A stretch of DNA of 64,000 bases, from contig JADJPL010000003.1 in NCBI GenBank assembly GCA_016713275.1, forward strand, positions 682,001 through 746,000, in the 5' to 3' direction. Positions 18,045-27,055 of the stretch are shown one piece after another (within the stretch, counting starts at the first letter, position 1; each line of letters starts with the position of its first letter). A program made the position numbers and the translations under genes. Under the pieces are notes generated by a model. The model searched no databases. It had not been told where the DNA came from and saw only the letters and a list, made by a program, of their open reading frames with translations. The stretch is from Haliscomenobacter sp. (GTDB lineage: Bacteria; Bacteroidota; Bacteroidia; Chitinophagales; Saprospiraceae).

Positions 18045-19016
18045 ATGACTTTACCAACGTTAGCGGAAACCCAGAAACATTTGAAGCATTTTTGGGAGGA
18101 GCCGCTTTCCCCGGAGCCATTGGGGTTGTTTCGAATTCTCATCTCCGGTTTTGCCTTGTTACAGGCCTTTCTTTGGTTGCCGGATTGGCTGGCGTTTTTT
18201 GGTCCGGATGCCTGGATACAATGGGAAATTTCCAAAGCGTTGAACGCCGCCTGGCACATCCATATACGGGAGGTATACCTGTTGCTTCATGCTGCATTTG
18301 GACTAACAGAAAACCAAGCAGTGATGGCTTTTTTCTGGTTTTATGTGCTTTCAGCAAGTGGATTGCTCCTAGGTTTGTATACGCGATTTTGGGCGTTTTT
18401 GACCTGGCTGGGTCATTTTATTATCATGAGTAGTATTCCTTCTTTTATTTATGGAGTAGATATTTTTTTACACATCGCTTTATTCTACTTAATCCTGATG
18501 CCTTCAAACAAGGCATATTCCCTGGATCGCCGGTTAGGTATTGCCTCCGGTCTTCCTTCCTGGGGAGTAACGCTCTCCTTACGGGTTTTGCAGGTTCATA
18601 TGTGCCTTGTTTACCTTTCGGCAGGATACGAAAAAATGCTGGCGCCAGACTGGTGGAATGGCAACGTGCTTTGGCGATCCCTGGTTCAGCCCGATTTCCG
18701 CCAGTACGATCTGACCTGGCTCGCGAAATTCCCCTGGATTACCATGCTATTGAGTTGGTTCACCATGCTCATTGAAACCGGGTACTGCATTGGAATGTGG
18801 ATACCCAAAGTGCGCGTGTTCTGGCTTCTTGGGATTATTTCTTTGCATGTTGGAATTATGGTATTCTTAGGGCTTGGCCTTTTTGGGACCATCATGATTC
18901 TTCTCTCTATTTCTGCTTTTGGTTTTGCTGCCTGGAAGGATGTTCAGCGCTGGATTCGAAAGGACAGGCAGCTTGATTCCATACCTGATTTTGAATTGGA
19001 TAGGGCTTCAGGGTAA
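18045..19016 (+). CDS. HTTM-domain (vitamin K-dependent carboxylase-like) membrane protein
   Basis: A 323-residue polytopic protein with about eight hydrophobic segments. Family-like features are PEPLGLFRILISGFALLQAF near the start, TRFWAFLTWLGHFII, and the loop VHMCLVYLSAGYEKMLAPDW followed by GNVLWRSL, typical of bacterial HTTM proteins. HTTM domains are related to gamma-glutamyl carboxylase membrane regions, but the bacterial proteins are mostly uncharacterised. It is 17 bp downstream of an exported partner and about 50 bp upstream of another exported protein, suggesting a three-gene unit. Confidence 0.8.
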   Translation: MTLPTLAETQKHLKHFWEEPLSPEPLGLFRILISGFALLQAFLWLPDWLAFFGPDAWIQWEISKALNAAWHIHIREVYLLLHAAFGLTENQAVMAFFWFYVLSASGLLLGLYTRFWAFLTWLGHFIIMSSIPSFIYGVDIFLHIALFYLILMPSNKAYSLDRRLGIASGLPSWGVTLSLRVLQVHMCLVYLSAGYEKMLAPDWWNGNVLWRSLVQPDFRQYDLTWLAKFPWITMLLSWFTMLIETGYCIGMWIPKVRVFWLLGIISLHVGIMVFLGLGLFGTIMILLSISAFGFAAWKDVQRWIRKDRQLDSIPDFELDRASG

Positions 19017-19068
19017 CTGGATTATGAAAACCATACTTCCTATCTTAAACACTTAAAACTGAAATGCC

Positions 19069-20229
19069 ATGAAAATTTCGTTTTGGATCATACTTTTAGC
19101 GTTCCTTGTTTTTTCTCCGCTGTATTCACAGGATGAAGCGTATCAGGAGATTAAAAACACGGAGGTTTCCATTCCTTCAGCTCCGGCCTTCGCTTTGTTG
19201 GGAGTTAATCCGGAAATGGTGCTCCGGCCGGCCGACCTGAAAAGCTTTAAAGTGGATTGGAGGCTAAAAAACTACGTCCTGGCTCCGGATTTGGCTATTG
19301 AGGCCCAACCATTGTGGCATTTCCATTACAAGAACAAGTCGTTTAATGAATATGCCGGCATCAGCGCTTTTGAAAAAAAGCTTTCTACCCTTAGCTTTTC
19401 CTTTGGCACAGCCAAGATCGACAACATCAACCACGCTTCGGTTGCGTTGAAAATGAACCTGTTTTCGGATAATGATCCGTTAACCGATGCGACCTTGATG
19501 TCCCGGTTACAAAACGAGTATAATGCCTCCGTTCTCGATATTCAGCATCAAATGGATTCCATAAGGGTTTTAAGACGAACAACGGAAGACCCCGCTCGAA
19601 AAGGGGAACTGGAATCCACTCTGGAAACCTTGGAAGTGGAAAAACAAAGCCAAGCCAATCAAATGCGGGATAAATACCGGTCTGCTATTGAGGAGCATTA
19701 TCTGAATAATTGGAACAGAACCATGTTGGACGCGGCAATGGGCCTGGTTTACACCTATGACAATGCAGGAACGGATAGCCTGAAAGCCAAGAGAGCCGGT
19801 ATGTCTTTTTGGATAAATGGAAGCCTGCGTGCAGGTAAGCATGGCATGTTGGGAGGGATCGTCAAACTAACCCGGGTGATTGACAGCTCCAACAAATTAA
19901 TAGGGGTCAGTTATCGCTATGGCGATTCCAGGTATAATTTTTTTGTAGAACTGGCTTTTGAAAACCTGGGCAACTACTTTGACGAAAATCTTGTAGATGC
20001 CTTTGACGAGGAAGAGTACTTTGCCCCCAAATATATTGAAGACCTCGGATCCGGCTGGTTTAATTTTAATAACGAAAAAACACTAAACCAATACACTATT
20101 GCCTACGGAGGCGATTTTAAGCTTTCCCGCAACATCCTGCTCAATTTTGCCCTTAGAACAAAATTTACGGACAAACTTAAAATGGACAAACTTGTTCCCG
20201 TGGCCAACGTGATCTGCCTGATGAAGTAG
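19069..20229 (+). CDS. Predicted exported outer-membrane-associated protein of unknown function
   Basis: The 386-residue product has a signal peptide (MKISFWIILLAFLVFSPLYS) and an N-terminal region with SAPAFALLGVNPEMVLRP. A central charged alpha-helical stretch (~residues 145-205, LQNEYNASVLDIQHQMDSI and SQANQMRDKYRSAIEEH) is followed by strand-like amphipathic C-terminal sequence (YRYGDSRYNFFVELAF, IAYGGDFKLS). This resembles small outer-membrane barrels of Bacteroidota. No defined family is recognised. It follows the HTTM gene on the same strand by about 52 bp. Confidence 0.65.
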   Translation: MKISFWIILLAFLVFSPLYSQDEAYQEIKNTEVSIPSAPAFALLGVNPEMVLRPADLKSFKVDWRLKNYVLAPDLAIEAQPLWHFHYKNKSFNEYAGISAFEKKLSTLSFSFGTAKIDNINHASVALKMNLFSDNDPLTDATLMSRLQNEYNASVLDIQHQMDSIRVLRRTTEDPARKGELESTLETLEVEKQSQANQMRDKYRSAIEEHYLNNWNRTMLDAAMGLVYTYDNAGTDSLKAKRAGMSFWINGSLRAGKHGMLGGIVKLTRVIDSSNKLIGVSYRYGDSRYNFFVELAFENLGNYFDENLVDAFDEEEYFAPKYIEDLGSGWFNFNNEKTLNQYTIAYGGDFKLSRNILLNFALRTKFTDKLKMDKLVPVANVICLMK

Positions 20230-20273
20230 ACAGGCGCCATCTGCCCCGTTGTCTATAGCCGAAAGCCTCCGGC

Positions 20274-21431
20274 TTAGAGATTTTTGTATTTCTCAAAAAA
20301 TGCCGGCTGCGCTTTCAGCCCTTCAAAAAAGAAAAACACTTCTCCATTAACGCCATTTCTCCGGTTTTCCTGTACCATTTGCTCCAGGAAGGTGGCGGAT
20401 GCCGTGTATGATCCGACTTTGAGGAGAATGCCCGGAAACAGCCTTTGTTTCTCGGTTGCGGTCAGCTGCTGGTTGACGATCTTGCTGAGTTCGCCCTGGT
20501 AAGCGCCCAGGTCATACCGGTATATCTGGGGACAAACCATGTCCGTATACCCTTCTTTAACCCAGGCAGGCCAATCCTGCAAGTATTCCTCTTTGCTCCA
20601 GGGGAAAATGCTGGGAGACATGGACACCACGATGCCGGGTTTGACCGTCTTGACTTCCTGATAGAGCCGTTTGCCAAAGTCGTTGAGTTGCTTGGCCCGC
20701 CAGTCGACCCACGCCGCGTCTTTGGAGCTGGCGGGTGGATTAACGCCAAACTGCGCCTTGTACCGGGCAACAGTCAGGCTGTCGTACCCGCCTTCGGAAG
20801 GCATGGCGGGGAGCCGGTCGTCGCCCTGTATCCCCGTAATGTCGTATTTGGCGGCCACCTCTTTCACCAGGCTGATCATGAAATCCTGGACTTCCGGGTG
20901 GAGGGCGTTCATCCACTGAAAATTGTTTTTACTTAGAATCTTCCCCGCTGAATCCCTTCCTGCCCAGTGCGGTTTTTTCTGCAAAAGCGGACCGCCGTCG
21001 CTGGGGGCGCCGTACGAACTGGCAAACCCATACTCAAACCAGGCGTACACCTTAATCCCTCGTGGCTTGGCCAGCTCGATCAATTCCTGCAGCGGGTCCC
21101 GGGCGCCGAGGCTGGGATCGATTTTAACCCCAAACGTCTGCTCCATCACCGCACTGGGGAAAAGCGTAAATCCTTTGTTCCAAACCACCATGAAAATGGT
21201 GTTGATCTTGTATTTGTAACACAAGTTTACCGCTGCCTGGATCTTGTCTCTCGATGTCAAAGCGTCGCTGTCGACATTGGTCAGCCACACGCCCCGGGTG
21301 GGGCCGTCGGGGAGCGGATCTTCACTCATGGGTTCCGGTTCGGGCTCGGGAGCGGGTTTGACGTTGTCTTTCTGACAACTGAGCAGAAGGACGATGCTGA
21401 AGAGGATGGTTTTCCAGAAGAGCTGTTGCAT
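20274..21431 (-). CDS. GHL10/DUF187-type glycoside hydrolase-like lipoprotein
   Basis: The signal peptide ends in a lipobox (IVLLLSC, Cys at about residue 19) and is followed by a Pro/Glu linker. The catalytic-type TIM barrel region begins TRGVWLTNVDSDAL and includes IKVYAWFEYGF, WMNALHPEVQDFM, GIQGDDRLPAMPSEGGYD and MVCPQIYRYD, which are hallmarks of the GHL10 (formerly DUF187, YngK-like) family. At 385 residues it is a single-domain version. Members are thought to act on glycans at the cell surface; the substrate is unknown. A GTGGTTG repeat begins four bases upstream of the start codon. Confidence 0.85.
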   Translation of the reverse strand: MQQLFWKTILFSIVLLLSCQKDNVKPAPEPEPEPMSEDPLPDGPTRGVWLTNVDSDALTSRDKIQAAVNLCYKYKINTIFMVVWNKGFTLFPSAVMEQTFGVKIDPSLGARDPLQELIELAKPRGIKVYAWFEYGFASSYGAPSDGGPLLQKKPHWAGRDSAGKILSKNNFQWMNALHPEVQDFMISLVKEVAAKYDITGIQGDDRLPAMPSEGGYDSLTVARYKAQFGVNPPASSKDAAWVDWRAKQLNDFGKRLYQEVKTVKPGIVVSMSPSIFPWSKEEYLQDWPAWVKEGYTDMVCPQIYRYDLGAYQGELSKIVNQQLTATEKQRLFPGILLKVGSYTASATFLEQMVQENRRNGVNGEVFFFFEGLKAQPAFFEKYKNL

Positions 21432-21435
21432 GGCA

Positions 21436-21517
21436 GTGGTTGGTGGTTGGTGGTTGAGTGGTTAGTGGCTAGTGGTTGGTGGTTGAGTGGTTGAGTGGTT
21501 AGTGGTTGAGTGGTTGA
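21436..21517. repeat. GTGGTTG/GTGGTTGG/GTGGTTGA microsatellite
   Basis: About ten imperfect 7-10-bp units of GTGGTT(G/A)G lie immediately 5' of the GHL10 start codon on that gene's upstream side. The same motif occurs at 44031-44112 upstream of a methyltransferase and, inverted, near 60632-60659. The remaining sequence to 21724 contains no recognised feature. Confidence 0.85.
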
Positions 21518-21724
21518 AGTAAAAGTAGCCAAGACCGGCCAATTTCCCAAAACCGCCGGAAATCAAAATTTGGTGTATATTCGATTCTTGTTTATACAAT
21601 AATCAAAAATCTCCTGCGTTTTTTGATTACTTATCTGCCCAAATCTGTTTTCTTTCCCGGTTGCGGTCTTTTCGCAAAATCCTGAAGCGTTATTCAGGGA
21701 TTCCAACACCTTACATTTTTTATT

Positions 21725-22158
21725 ATGAAAAACCGTGTTTTGCCCCTTATTTGGGTGGGGTTGCTTTTGCCGCTGTTCTTTTCCTGTGAACCGGATGATT
21801 CCGTATCGGTAGCGGTAGATGAAGTAGTCACTTCCGGTAACTGGAAAGTGGTATACTATTTCGACGACAAAGACGAAACCTACAAATTCAACGGGTATTC
21901 GTTTGTTTTTTCCACTGATGGGAAGCTAACGGCAACGTTTTCCGGCCAGAACAAAACCGGCGCGTGGTCGGTTAACTCGTCCAGCAACAAGTTGATCATG
22001 ACCATTTCCGGAACCGATGCGCTGGACGATATGACGGACGACTGGCTCATCGTGGAAAAGACGGATTCGTTATCAAACTCAAAGACGACAACCTGACCAA
22101 AAAGAGGAGATCCACCTCCAAAGAAATTAACCTGGCCTGGGCGGGCAGTTTCGGGTAA
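21725..22158 (+). CDS. Lipocalin-like lipoprotein (one frameshift)
   Basis: The product begins with a lipoprotein signal peptide whose lipobox is LLPLFFSC (Cys ~residue 20). A small beta-rich domain with GNWKVVYYFDDKDETYKFNGY, FVFSTDGKLTATFSG and GAWSVNSSSNKLIM follows, as in Bacteroidota lipocalin-like lipoproteins. The frame breaks near 22067-22072; adding one base restores IKLKDDNLTKKRRSTSKEI and a stop at 22158, for 144 residues. Likely periplasm-facing; ligand unknown. Confidence 0.65.
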
Positions 22159-22187
22159 TGTTGTATCTTATCCTGAAACTGCCTGCT

Positions 22188-23303
22188 ATGAAGCCATCTG
22201 TTTTTTCCCTTTTTGCTGCCGCCTTGATTTCTGCGGCGTTCGCCCCTCCCAAAGAAAAAAAGCTGGTTATTGGGTACGTGTTCGGAAGGAAGCCTCTGGA
22301 CATGACCCTGATCGACGCCCATAAGCTGACGCACATCAATTACGCTTTTGCTGTTATTGAGGGGACGGAAGTGGTTCCGTCAAATGGCAACCGGCATGAT
22401 TCCATCAATATCCCGGCGCTCATAGCCCTGAAGCGGCACAACCCGGATCTTCAGATCCTGATTTCCATCGGCGGGTGGGGCGGCTCCGGCGGGTTTTCCG
22501 ACGCGGCGCTGACTCCGGAAAGCCGTTCGGCGTTTACGCGCTCAGCGATTTCGTATATGCAGCGCTGGGGATTCGACGGGATTGACATCGACTGGGAATA
22601 CCCCGGGCAGCCGGGGGCTGGAAATCCCTACCGGGCCGAAGACAAGCAACATTTCACCCTAATGCTGCAATCGCTTCGCGAAGGACTGGACTCGCTGGCC
22701 AGGATCACAGGGGAAACGCACTATGCCCTCACCATTGCCGCCGGCGCGGGCGCCCGCTTTCTGGAGCATACCGACATGGCAGAAGCAGCGCGTTACCTCG
22801 ATTTTATCAACATCATGACTTATGACTTTACGGGTTCCTGGAGCCTCCGGACGGGGCATCACACCAACCTGTTCGCGTCTACGACGGGCCCGGGTTCGGT
22901 AACGGATACCCGAAAATCGGTAGATCTGATGCTGGCCCAGGGAATACCTGCGGGCAAACTGGTGATTGGCGCTGCCTTCTATGGAAAAAGCTGGCGATTG
23001 GGGTCTTCGAATGGCCATGGGTTGAATACCGATGCGCTTTCGGCAGGAAGAGAATTCCGGTACCACGAAATCCGCGACAGCCTACTGGCAAAGGCAGGTT
23101 ACCAGAGGCATTGGGATGCCGAAGCCAGGGCGCCATACCTGTTTCATCCGGACTCCCTGGTTTTTGTGACCTACGACGATCCGAAGTCTATCCGTCACAA
23201 AATGAAGTACGTATGCAAGCACGGGCTCCGGGGGGTTATGTTCTGGGAATATTACGGAGACCCTCAAGGGGAACTGGTCCGGGTGATGGATGGCACCCGA
23301 TAA
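22188..23303 (+). CDS. Glycoside hydrolase family 18 chitinase
   Basis: GH18 enzymes hydrolyse chitin or related N-acetylglucosamine glycans by substrate-assisted catalysis. The catalytic motif FDGIDIDWEYP (DxxDxDxE) is intact, preceded by LQILISIGGWGGSGGF and followed by INIMTYDFTGSW and the C-terminal GLRGVMFWEYYGD. A signal peptide (MKPSVFSLFAAALISAAFA) begins at the Met 22188; the frame is open from 22158, but that start would place ten extra residues before it. The length of 371 residues equals one catalytic domain with no carbohydrate-binding module. Confidence 0.93.
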   Translation: MKPSVFSLFAAALISAAFAPPKEKKLVIGYVFGRKPLDMTLIDAHKLTHINYAFAVIEGTEVVPSNGNRHDSINIPALIALKRHNPDLQILISIGGWGGSGGFSDAALTPESRSAFTRSAISYMQRWGFDGIDIDWEYPGQPGAGNPYRAEDKQHFTLMLQSLREGLDSLARITGETHYALTIAAGAGARFLEHTDMAEAARYLDFINIMTYDFTGSWSLRTGHHTNLFASTTGPGSVTDTRKSVDLMLAQGIPAGKLVIGAAFYGKSWRLGSSNGHGLNTDALSAGREFRYHEIRDSLLAKAGYQRHWDAEARAPYLFHPDSLVFVTYDDPKSIRHKMKYVCKHGLRGVMFWEYYGDPQGELVRVMDGTR

Positions 23304-23308
23304 AACGC

Positions 23309-25552
23309 TTACTCATACCCGTTCGCAAATCCGATTTCCTGCCCTTTTTTCAGTTGGATTTCCAGGATGTTTCCGGGAGCGGTCCGGGCGGATTCACGGG
23401 AAAACCCCCGCTCCACCCAGGTGCGGAAGGGGAGTTTGATGCGCAGCAAGCCGTCTTGTTCTGCCCGGATGGCGACTTCGGTGGGAACGCCGTTTTCTTT
23501 CGTCGCCGACACCAAAAAAGCGCCTTCGGCCCGAAGTTGCTGAAAGGAAACTTGGCGCCAATCCCCCGGGATAGCGGGAAAGACCTCCACATATCCTTCG
23601 TGGCTTTGGATCAGCATTTCGTGGATGCCCTGGGCGAACGCCAGATTGCCTTCCAGGGTAAAGGGGCGGTAGGTAAGGCTGGAATACTGACCGCCTTGCT
23701 GGTCTCCGTTTAAGTGAAAGCTATTTTTGGAAACAAAATTGGAAGCGAATTTCTTCAGGTCGGCAGCGGCGGCGTCGCCCATGCCGGCTCGGGCGTACAG
23801 GCAGGCCGACCAGGAAAAGGAGTAGCCGGTCCATTGGCGGGTACCCATTTTGTCCAGGTGAGCCAGCGAGTTATCGATCCAAGTTTGATCGGGTTCTTTG
23901 CCCGGGTTTAGCAGCACGAGGGGATGGATAGCCATCAGGTGCGCGTGGTGCCGGTGCGACTCGTCCAAATCCTGCCCCGGTGCGACCGTTAGCCCGGTGG
24001 CGTTGGCGTCGTAATCCGGCAATTGGGCGCCAATCGTTTTCCAGTGGAGGGCCTCTTCTTTTTTTTCCAACGCAGCGGCGGTTTCTTCAGCGGCGCGGAA
24101 CGCAAATTTCATGAGGGACAGGTCGTAGTTGGTCGTGTTCGTAAACCAGGCTTCCAGGCTGTTGTTGTGGTATTCCGGACTGGAGCTGATAGGCAACCGG
24201 CGTTTGCCGTCCGGCCCGGGCTGGGTTATGGCCTCCAGATATACCGCCGTTTCGCGAATCCAGGGATAGGCGCGGCGGCGCAGGAACGACCGGTCCATGC
24301 TGTACTTCCACTGCCAGTAAAAATGTTGGGCAAGCCAGGCGGAGGCCGTGGGCGACATGGCATACTGGATCCAGCCTCCCATAGGTTTTCCGCTGATCGT
24401 GGATACCCCGGGGACGTTGATCCCCGGCGACTGGAAATACCATTCGGTGAAGCGCCGGAACTCCTCCCGGCAATCCCACATCCAGTGGATAAACGAGTGG
24501 GCTTCCGCAAGCCGGTTCCCCGAATATGCGGGCCAGTAGCTCAGCTGGGTGTTGAGGTCGTGGTGGAAATCGCCTTTCCATGGGGGCAGGTTGCCGTTGT
24601 CGGCCGTCCAGATGGCCTGCAGGGTAATGGCCGGGGTATTCGTCCTGGCGATACTTCCCAGCTTGTAGAGTTCCAGATAGTATTGCCGCTCCAGCAAAGG
24701 ATCGGGCAAAGCGACCGAAGATTGGGCCCAAAACCGTACCCACCAAGCCTTGTGCTCCGCCAGCGCGCCGTCCCAGTTCCAGCCCGGAACCGCCGCTTTC
24801 CGGTTATTGGCGATGGTCCAGGCGCCGGTGAGGCGGCCATCCGCTTCCGTCCATTCCACGAGCGCTTGATACGAAGTCCCGTTCCAGGTAGGCTGGGTGT
24901 AGCGGATTGATTTGGCTGTTCGTTCCACCGCACCCTGGGCATACCCCAGGCGCTCCAACCCTTGTCCTTCTACACTGTTGCCGGTTTTGCCTGCGGCGCC
25001 GGTGTGGTAGTTTGGGGGAATGAGTGCAGGTGTTACGCCTTGCGGCAGGGGGGGCCATTGAAAATACCCCGCTTGCCGGCTGGCATGAACAAAAGAAGCA
25101 AACCGGGCGCCCCCGGAGAAGGCCACGGTTGCGACCCCGGTACCGATATCCAGCCGGGCTTCCGTAACGGTACCCAGTCCTTCGAGTGCGAATTCCAGGG
25201 CGGCGCCCGGCAATTTGGTGGGCGCCGGGTGGCGCTCATAGGGGGCGTCGCCGATTTCCTGAACCTGGCTATAGGATCTGTTTGCTACCTGTTTCGCTAC
25301 CCAGGAATAGGTCAGTTGGTCGATATCGGGCATGGGGCGGTCGTCCCAAAGATCAGCGCGGTCGAGCGACAAGCGGAGGCTGCTGCCTTTTTGCCAGACC
25401 AGCGCCCCCAACCAGCCGTTGCCCAATGGCAGGGCTTCGTCCCAGCGGGCGGGTAACGAATTAAATTGCAGGTGATGTTCCGGACGGGGTTGCCCACCCA
25501 AAACCAGGGAAAGCGCTAACGCGCATATCCCTGCGAAGACCCATGTTTTCAT
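23309..25552 (-). CDS. Glycoside hydrolase family 95-like alpha-L-fucosidase/galactosidase
   Basis: The ~747-residue protein begins with a signal peptide (MKTWVFAGICALALSLVLGG) and then WDEALPLGNGWLGALVWQKG, the GH95 N-terminal domain pattern. The (alpha/alpha)6 barrel region has TADNGNLPPWKGDFHHDLN, ISSSPEYHNNSLEAWF, DESHRHHAHLMAIHPL and GYSFSWSACLYARAG, all expected for GH95. The C-terminal beta domain (VEVFPAIPGDW) is present. Both fucosidases and galactosidases exist in the family, so the substrate is uncertain. It converges on the GH18 gene with 5 bp between stops. Confidence 0.85.
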   Translation of the reverse strand: MKTWVFAGICALALSLVLGGQPRPEHHLQFNSLPARWDEALPLGNGWLGALVWQKGSSLRLSLDRADLWDDRPMPDIDQLTYSWVAKQVANRSYSQVQEIGDAPYERHPAPTKLPGAALEFALEGLGTVTEARLDIGTGVATVAFSGGARFASFVHASRQAGYFQWPPLPQGVTPALIPPNYHTGAAGKTGNSVEGQGLERLGYAQGAVERTAKSIRYTQPTWNGTSYQALVEWTEADGRLTGAWTIANNRKAAVPGWNWDGALAEHKAWWVRFWAQSSVALPDPLLERQYYLELYKLGSIARTNTPAITLQAIWTADNGNLPPWKGDFHHDLNTQLSYWPAYSGNRLAEAHSFIHWMWDCREEFRRFTEWYFQSPGINVPGVSTISGKPMGGWIQYAMSPTASAWLAQHFYWQWKYSMDRSFLRRRAYPWIRETAVYLEAITQPGPDGKRRLPISSSPEYHNNSLEAWFTNTTNYDLSLMKFAFRAAEETAAALEKKEEALHWKTIGAQLPDYDANATGLTVAPGQDLDESHRHHAHLMAIHPLVLLNPGKEPDQTWIDNSLAHLDKMGTRQWTGYSFSWSACLYARAGMGDAAAADLKKFASNFVSKNSFHLNGDQQGGQYSSLTYRPFTLEGNLAFAQGIHEMLIQSHEGYVEVFPAIPGDWRQVSFQQLRAEGAFLVSATKENGVPTEVAIRAEQDGLLRIKLPFRTWVERGFSRESARTAPGNILEIQLKKGQEIGFANGYE

Positions 25553-25559
25553 GCTGCTT

Positions 25560-25991
25560 TTATTGCGCAAGGACGCAACGATCCAGCACCACATCCATCA
25601 GGTATCCGGTGCAGATGCCTTTGAGGCAGACCTGCTGTCCTTCCTTAATTCCGGAAGGAATATCGGAATATTTTTCCGGATCGAGGGAACACAAAACGAC
25701 GCCCATGCCTCCGGTGGCCAGTTGAACGGTGATCTGGGCATCGCCGTCGCCTTCCGAAACCGAAGCGACCGATCCGCAAACCTGCACGATTTGGTCGAGA
25801 TACTTCTCGTTGGCGGCGGTTTCATCCGAAGAAAATTCTTCGAAAAGCGCTGTGGCATCGACCGATTTCGCTGCTTCGGCCTGTTCTACTTCCCGGTGCG
25901 GTTTGTTCCATTGCCGGTAGGCATAGTACCCGCCCAGGGCGCCCACGACTACCAGGGCGAGAAAGAGGTTGCGCAAGGTTTTGTAAGTCAT
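25560..25991 (-). CDS. Membrane-anchored OB-fold (tRNA_anti-like) protein
   Basis: A 143-residue protein with one N-terminal membrane anchor (LFLALVVVGALGGYYAY) and a C-terminal OB-fold domain. Segments ANEKYLDQIVQVCGSVASV, ITVQLATGGMGVVLCSL and IKEGQQVCLKGICTGYLMDVVLDRC match the tRNA_anti-like group found across Bacteroidota. The function is unknown. Its start abuts the stop of the DUF5777 gene (25993), so both belong to one leftward operon, possibly including the cytochrome-like lipoprotein. Confidence 0.75.
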   Translation of the reverse strand: MTYKTLRNLFLALVVVGALGGYYAYRQWNKPHREVEQAEAAKSVDATALFEEFSSDETAANEKYLDQIVQVCGSVASVSEGDGDAQITVQLATGGMGVVLCSLDPEKYSDIPSGIKEGQQVCLKGICTGYLMDVVLDRCVLAQ

Positions 25992-25992
25992 A

Positions 25993-26883
25993 TCAAGGCT
26001 TTTTTGCGATTTGGAAAACGCGGGAGAGGTTGAACCCAAAGCGGATATCGCCATCGAAGAAATCGCCGTTGGGGTCGGCGAGGAAGGCCCGCTCGTTCAT
26101 CCCGGTGGAATTGGAGAAATGGAGCTGGAAAACGTGGCCGCCGGTTTCAATGTCCAAACCCACCGACAGCGGGTTGAGGGAGGCGTCTTCCGGATACCGG
26201 TTGAAGGCTAGCCCGTAATCCCACACGAAAGCCATGCGTTTGGACAACTTGATCCGGCCGCCTATTCCGAGCGCGAACAGGTCGTTGGGCGCGAGTTCGT
26301 TTTCTACGAAATTCTGGTGAACGACCGTTGGCGAAATTTGAAGGGAAAAGGCCTCGCTGAATTTACGCCCGATGATCAGTTCATGGTAATACGCCAAACG
26401 GCGGGTAGCATTGGCTTCGACGGCAGAAAACGGGGTCTTCAGCCCATTGTTGGCGATTCCGCTTACCCAGATCAGGGATACGGGAAACGGTTTGGCGCCG
26501 GCAGATTGCCCCAGGATGCGGAACTTGGCGAAGGCGTCCAGCTCTTTTTTTGCCGTGCTCCGCCCGACACCCAGGGTAACCCCGTCCGTTAAGGCGTAAT
26601 CGAACCCGATGCGCATGGAGGCCTGATCCAGCCCAAACAGGTCGTAAAATCCCTGGTTCACCGGCCCAAACCGGTGCAGAATGCGGAAGTCCAGGACTCC
26701 GGCCCTCAGCATTTCCATGCTGTGCCCGTTGATCACCCGGGGGCTCTTAAACGCATCGCGGACCAGGTCGGTCTGCTCGTCCTCCCCAAGCAGAGAAAGC
26801 AAATCGTCTTCCTGGGCAGAAAGCACAGGCATGGCGCTCCAAAGGAAAAGCAACGAAAAAAGGAAGTGGCGTGCGGATTTCAT
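25993..26883 (-). CDS. DUF5777 family outer-membrane beta-barrel protein
   Basis: The 296-residue product starts with a signal peptide (MKSARHFLFSLLFLWSAMPVLS) and has the barrel-like sequence RVINGHSMEMLRAGVLDFRI, HRFGPVNQGFYDLFGLD, DGVTLGVGRSTAKKE and FALGIGGRIKLSK, the pattern of DUF5777. Members are typically found beside c-type cytochrome-like lipoproteins and OB-fold proteins, as here. The frame is open to 27078 through a palindromic repeat, but the signal peptide fixes the start at 26883. Confidence 0.85.
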   Translation of the reverse strand: MKSARHFLFSLLFLWSAMPVLSAQEDDLLSLLGEDEQTDLVRDAFKSPRVINGHSMEMLRAGVLDFRILHRFGPVNQGFYDLFGLDQASMRIGFDYALTDGVTLGVGRSTAKKELDAFAKFRILGQSAGAKPFPVSLIWVSGIANNGLKTPFSAVEANATRRLAYYHELIIGRKFSEAFSLQISPTVVHQNFVENELAPNDLFALGIGGRIKLSKRMAFVWDYGLAFNRYPEDASLNPLSVGLDIETGGHVFQLHFSNSTGMNERAFLADPNGDFFDGDIRFGFNLSRVFQIAKKP

Positions 26884-26933
26884 TCTATTGGATTTTAGTT
26901 GATCTAGAAAAAGGGAACCGGCGCCAAGCATTT

Positions 26934-27015
26934 TCCCCCTTTGAAGGGGGTTAGGGGGATGAAACGCGAAAGTGCTGGTGAAAGGTTCATCCCCCCGGCC
27001 CCCTTCAAAGGGGGA
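26934..27015. repeat. Palindromic repeat of CCCCCTTTGAAGGGGG type
   Basis: The left arm CCCCCTTTGAAGGGGGTTAG and the right arm GGCCCCCTTCAAAGGGGG are inverted copies about 25 nt apart, extended by GGGGGATGAA / TTCATCCCCC. Each arm is itself a small palindrome. It lies between two leftward genes and could act as a REP-like element or transcript hairpin. Confidence 0.75.
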
Positions 27016-27055
27016 GACCGCCATGCCGGGCAGCTCATAAAAAAGGAATTTTAAC

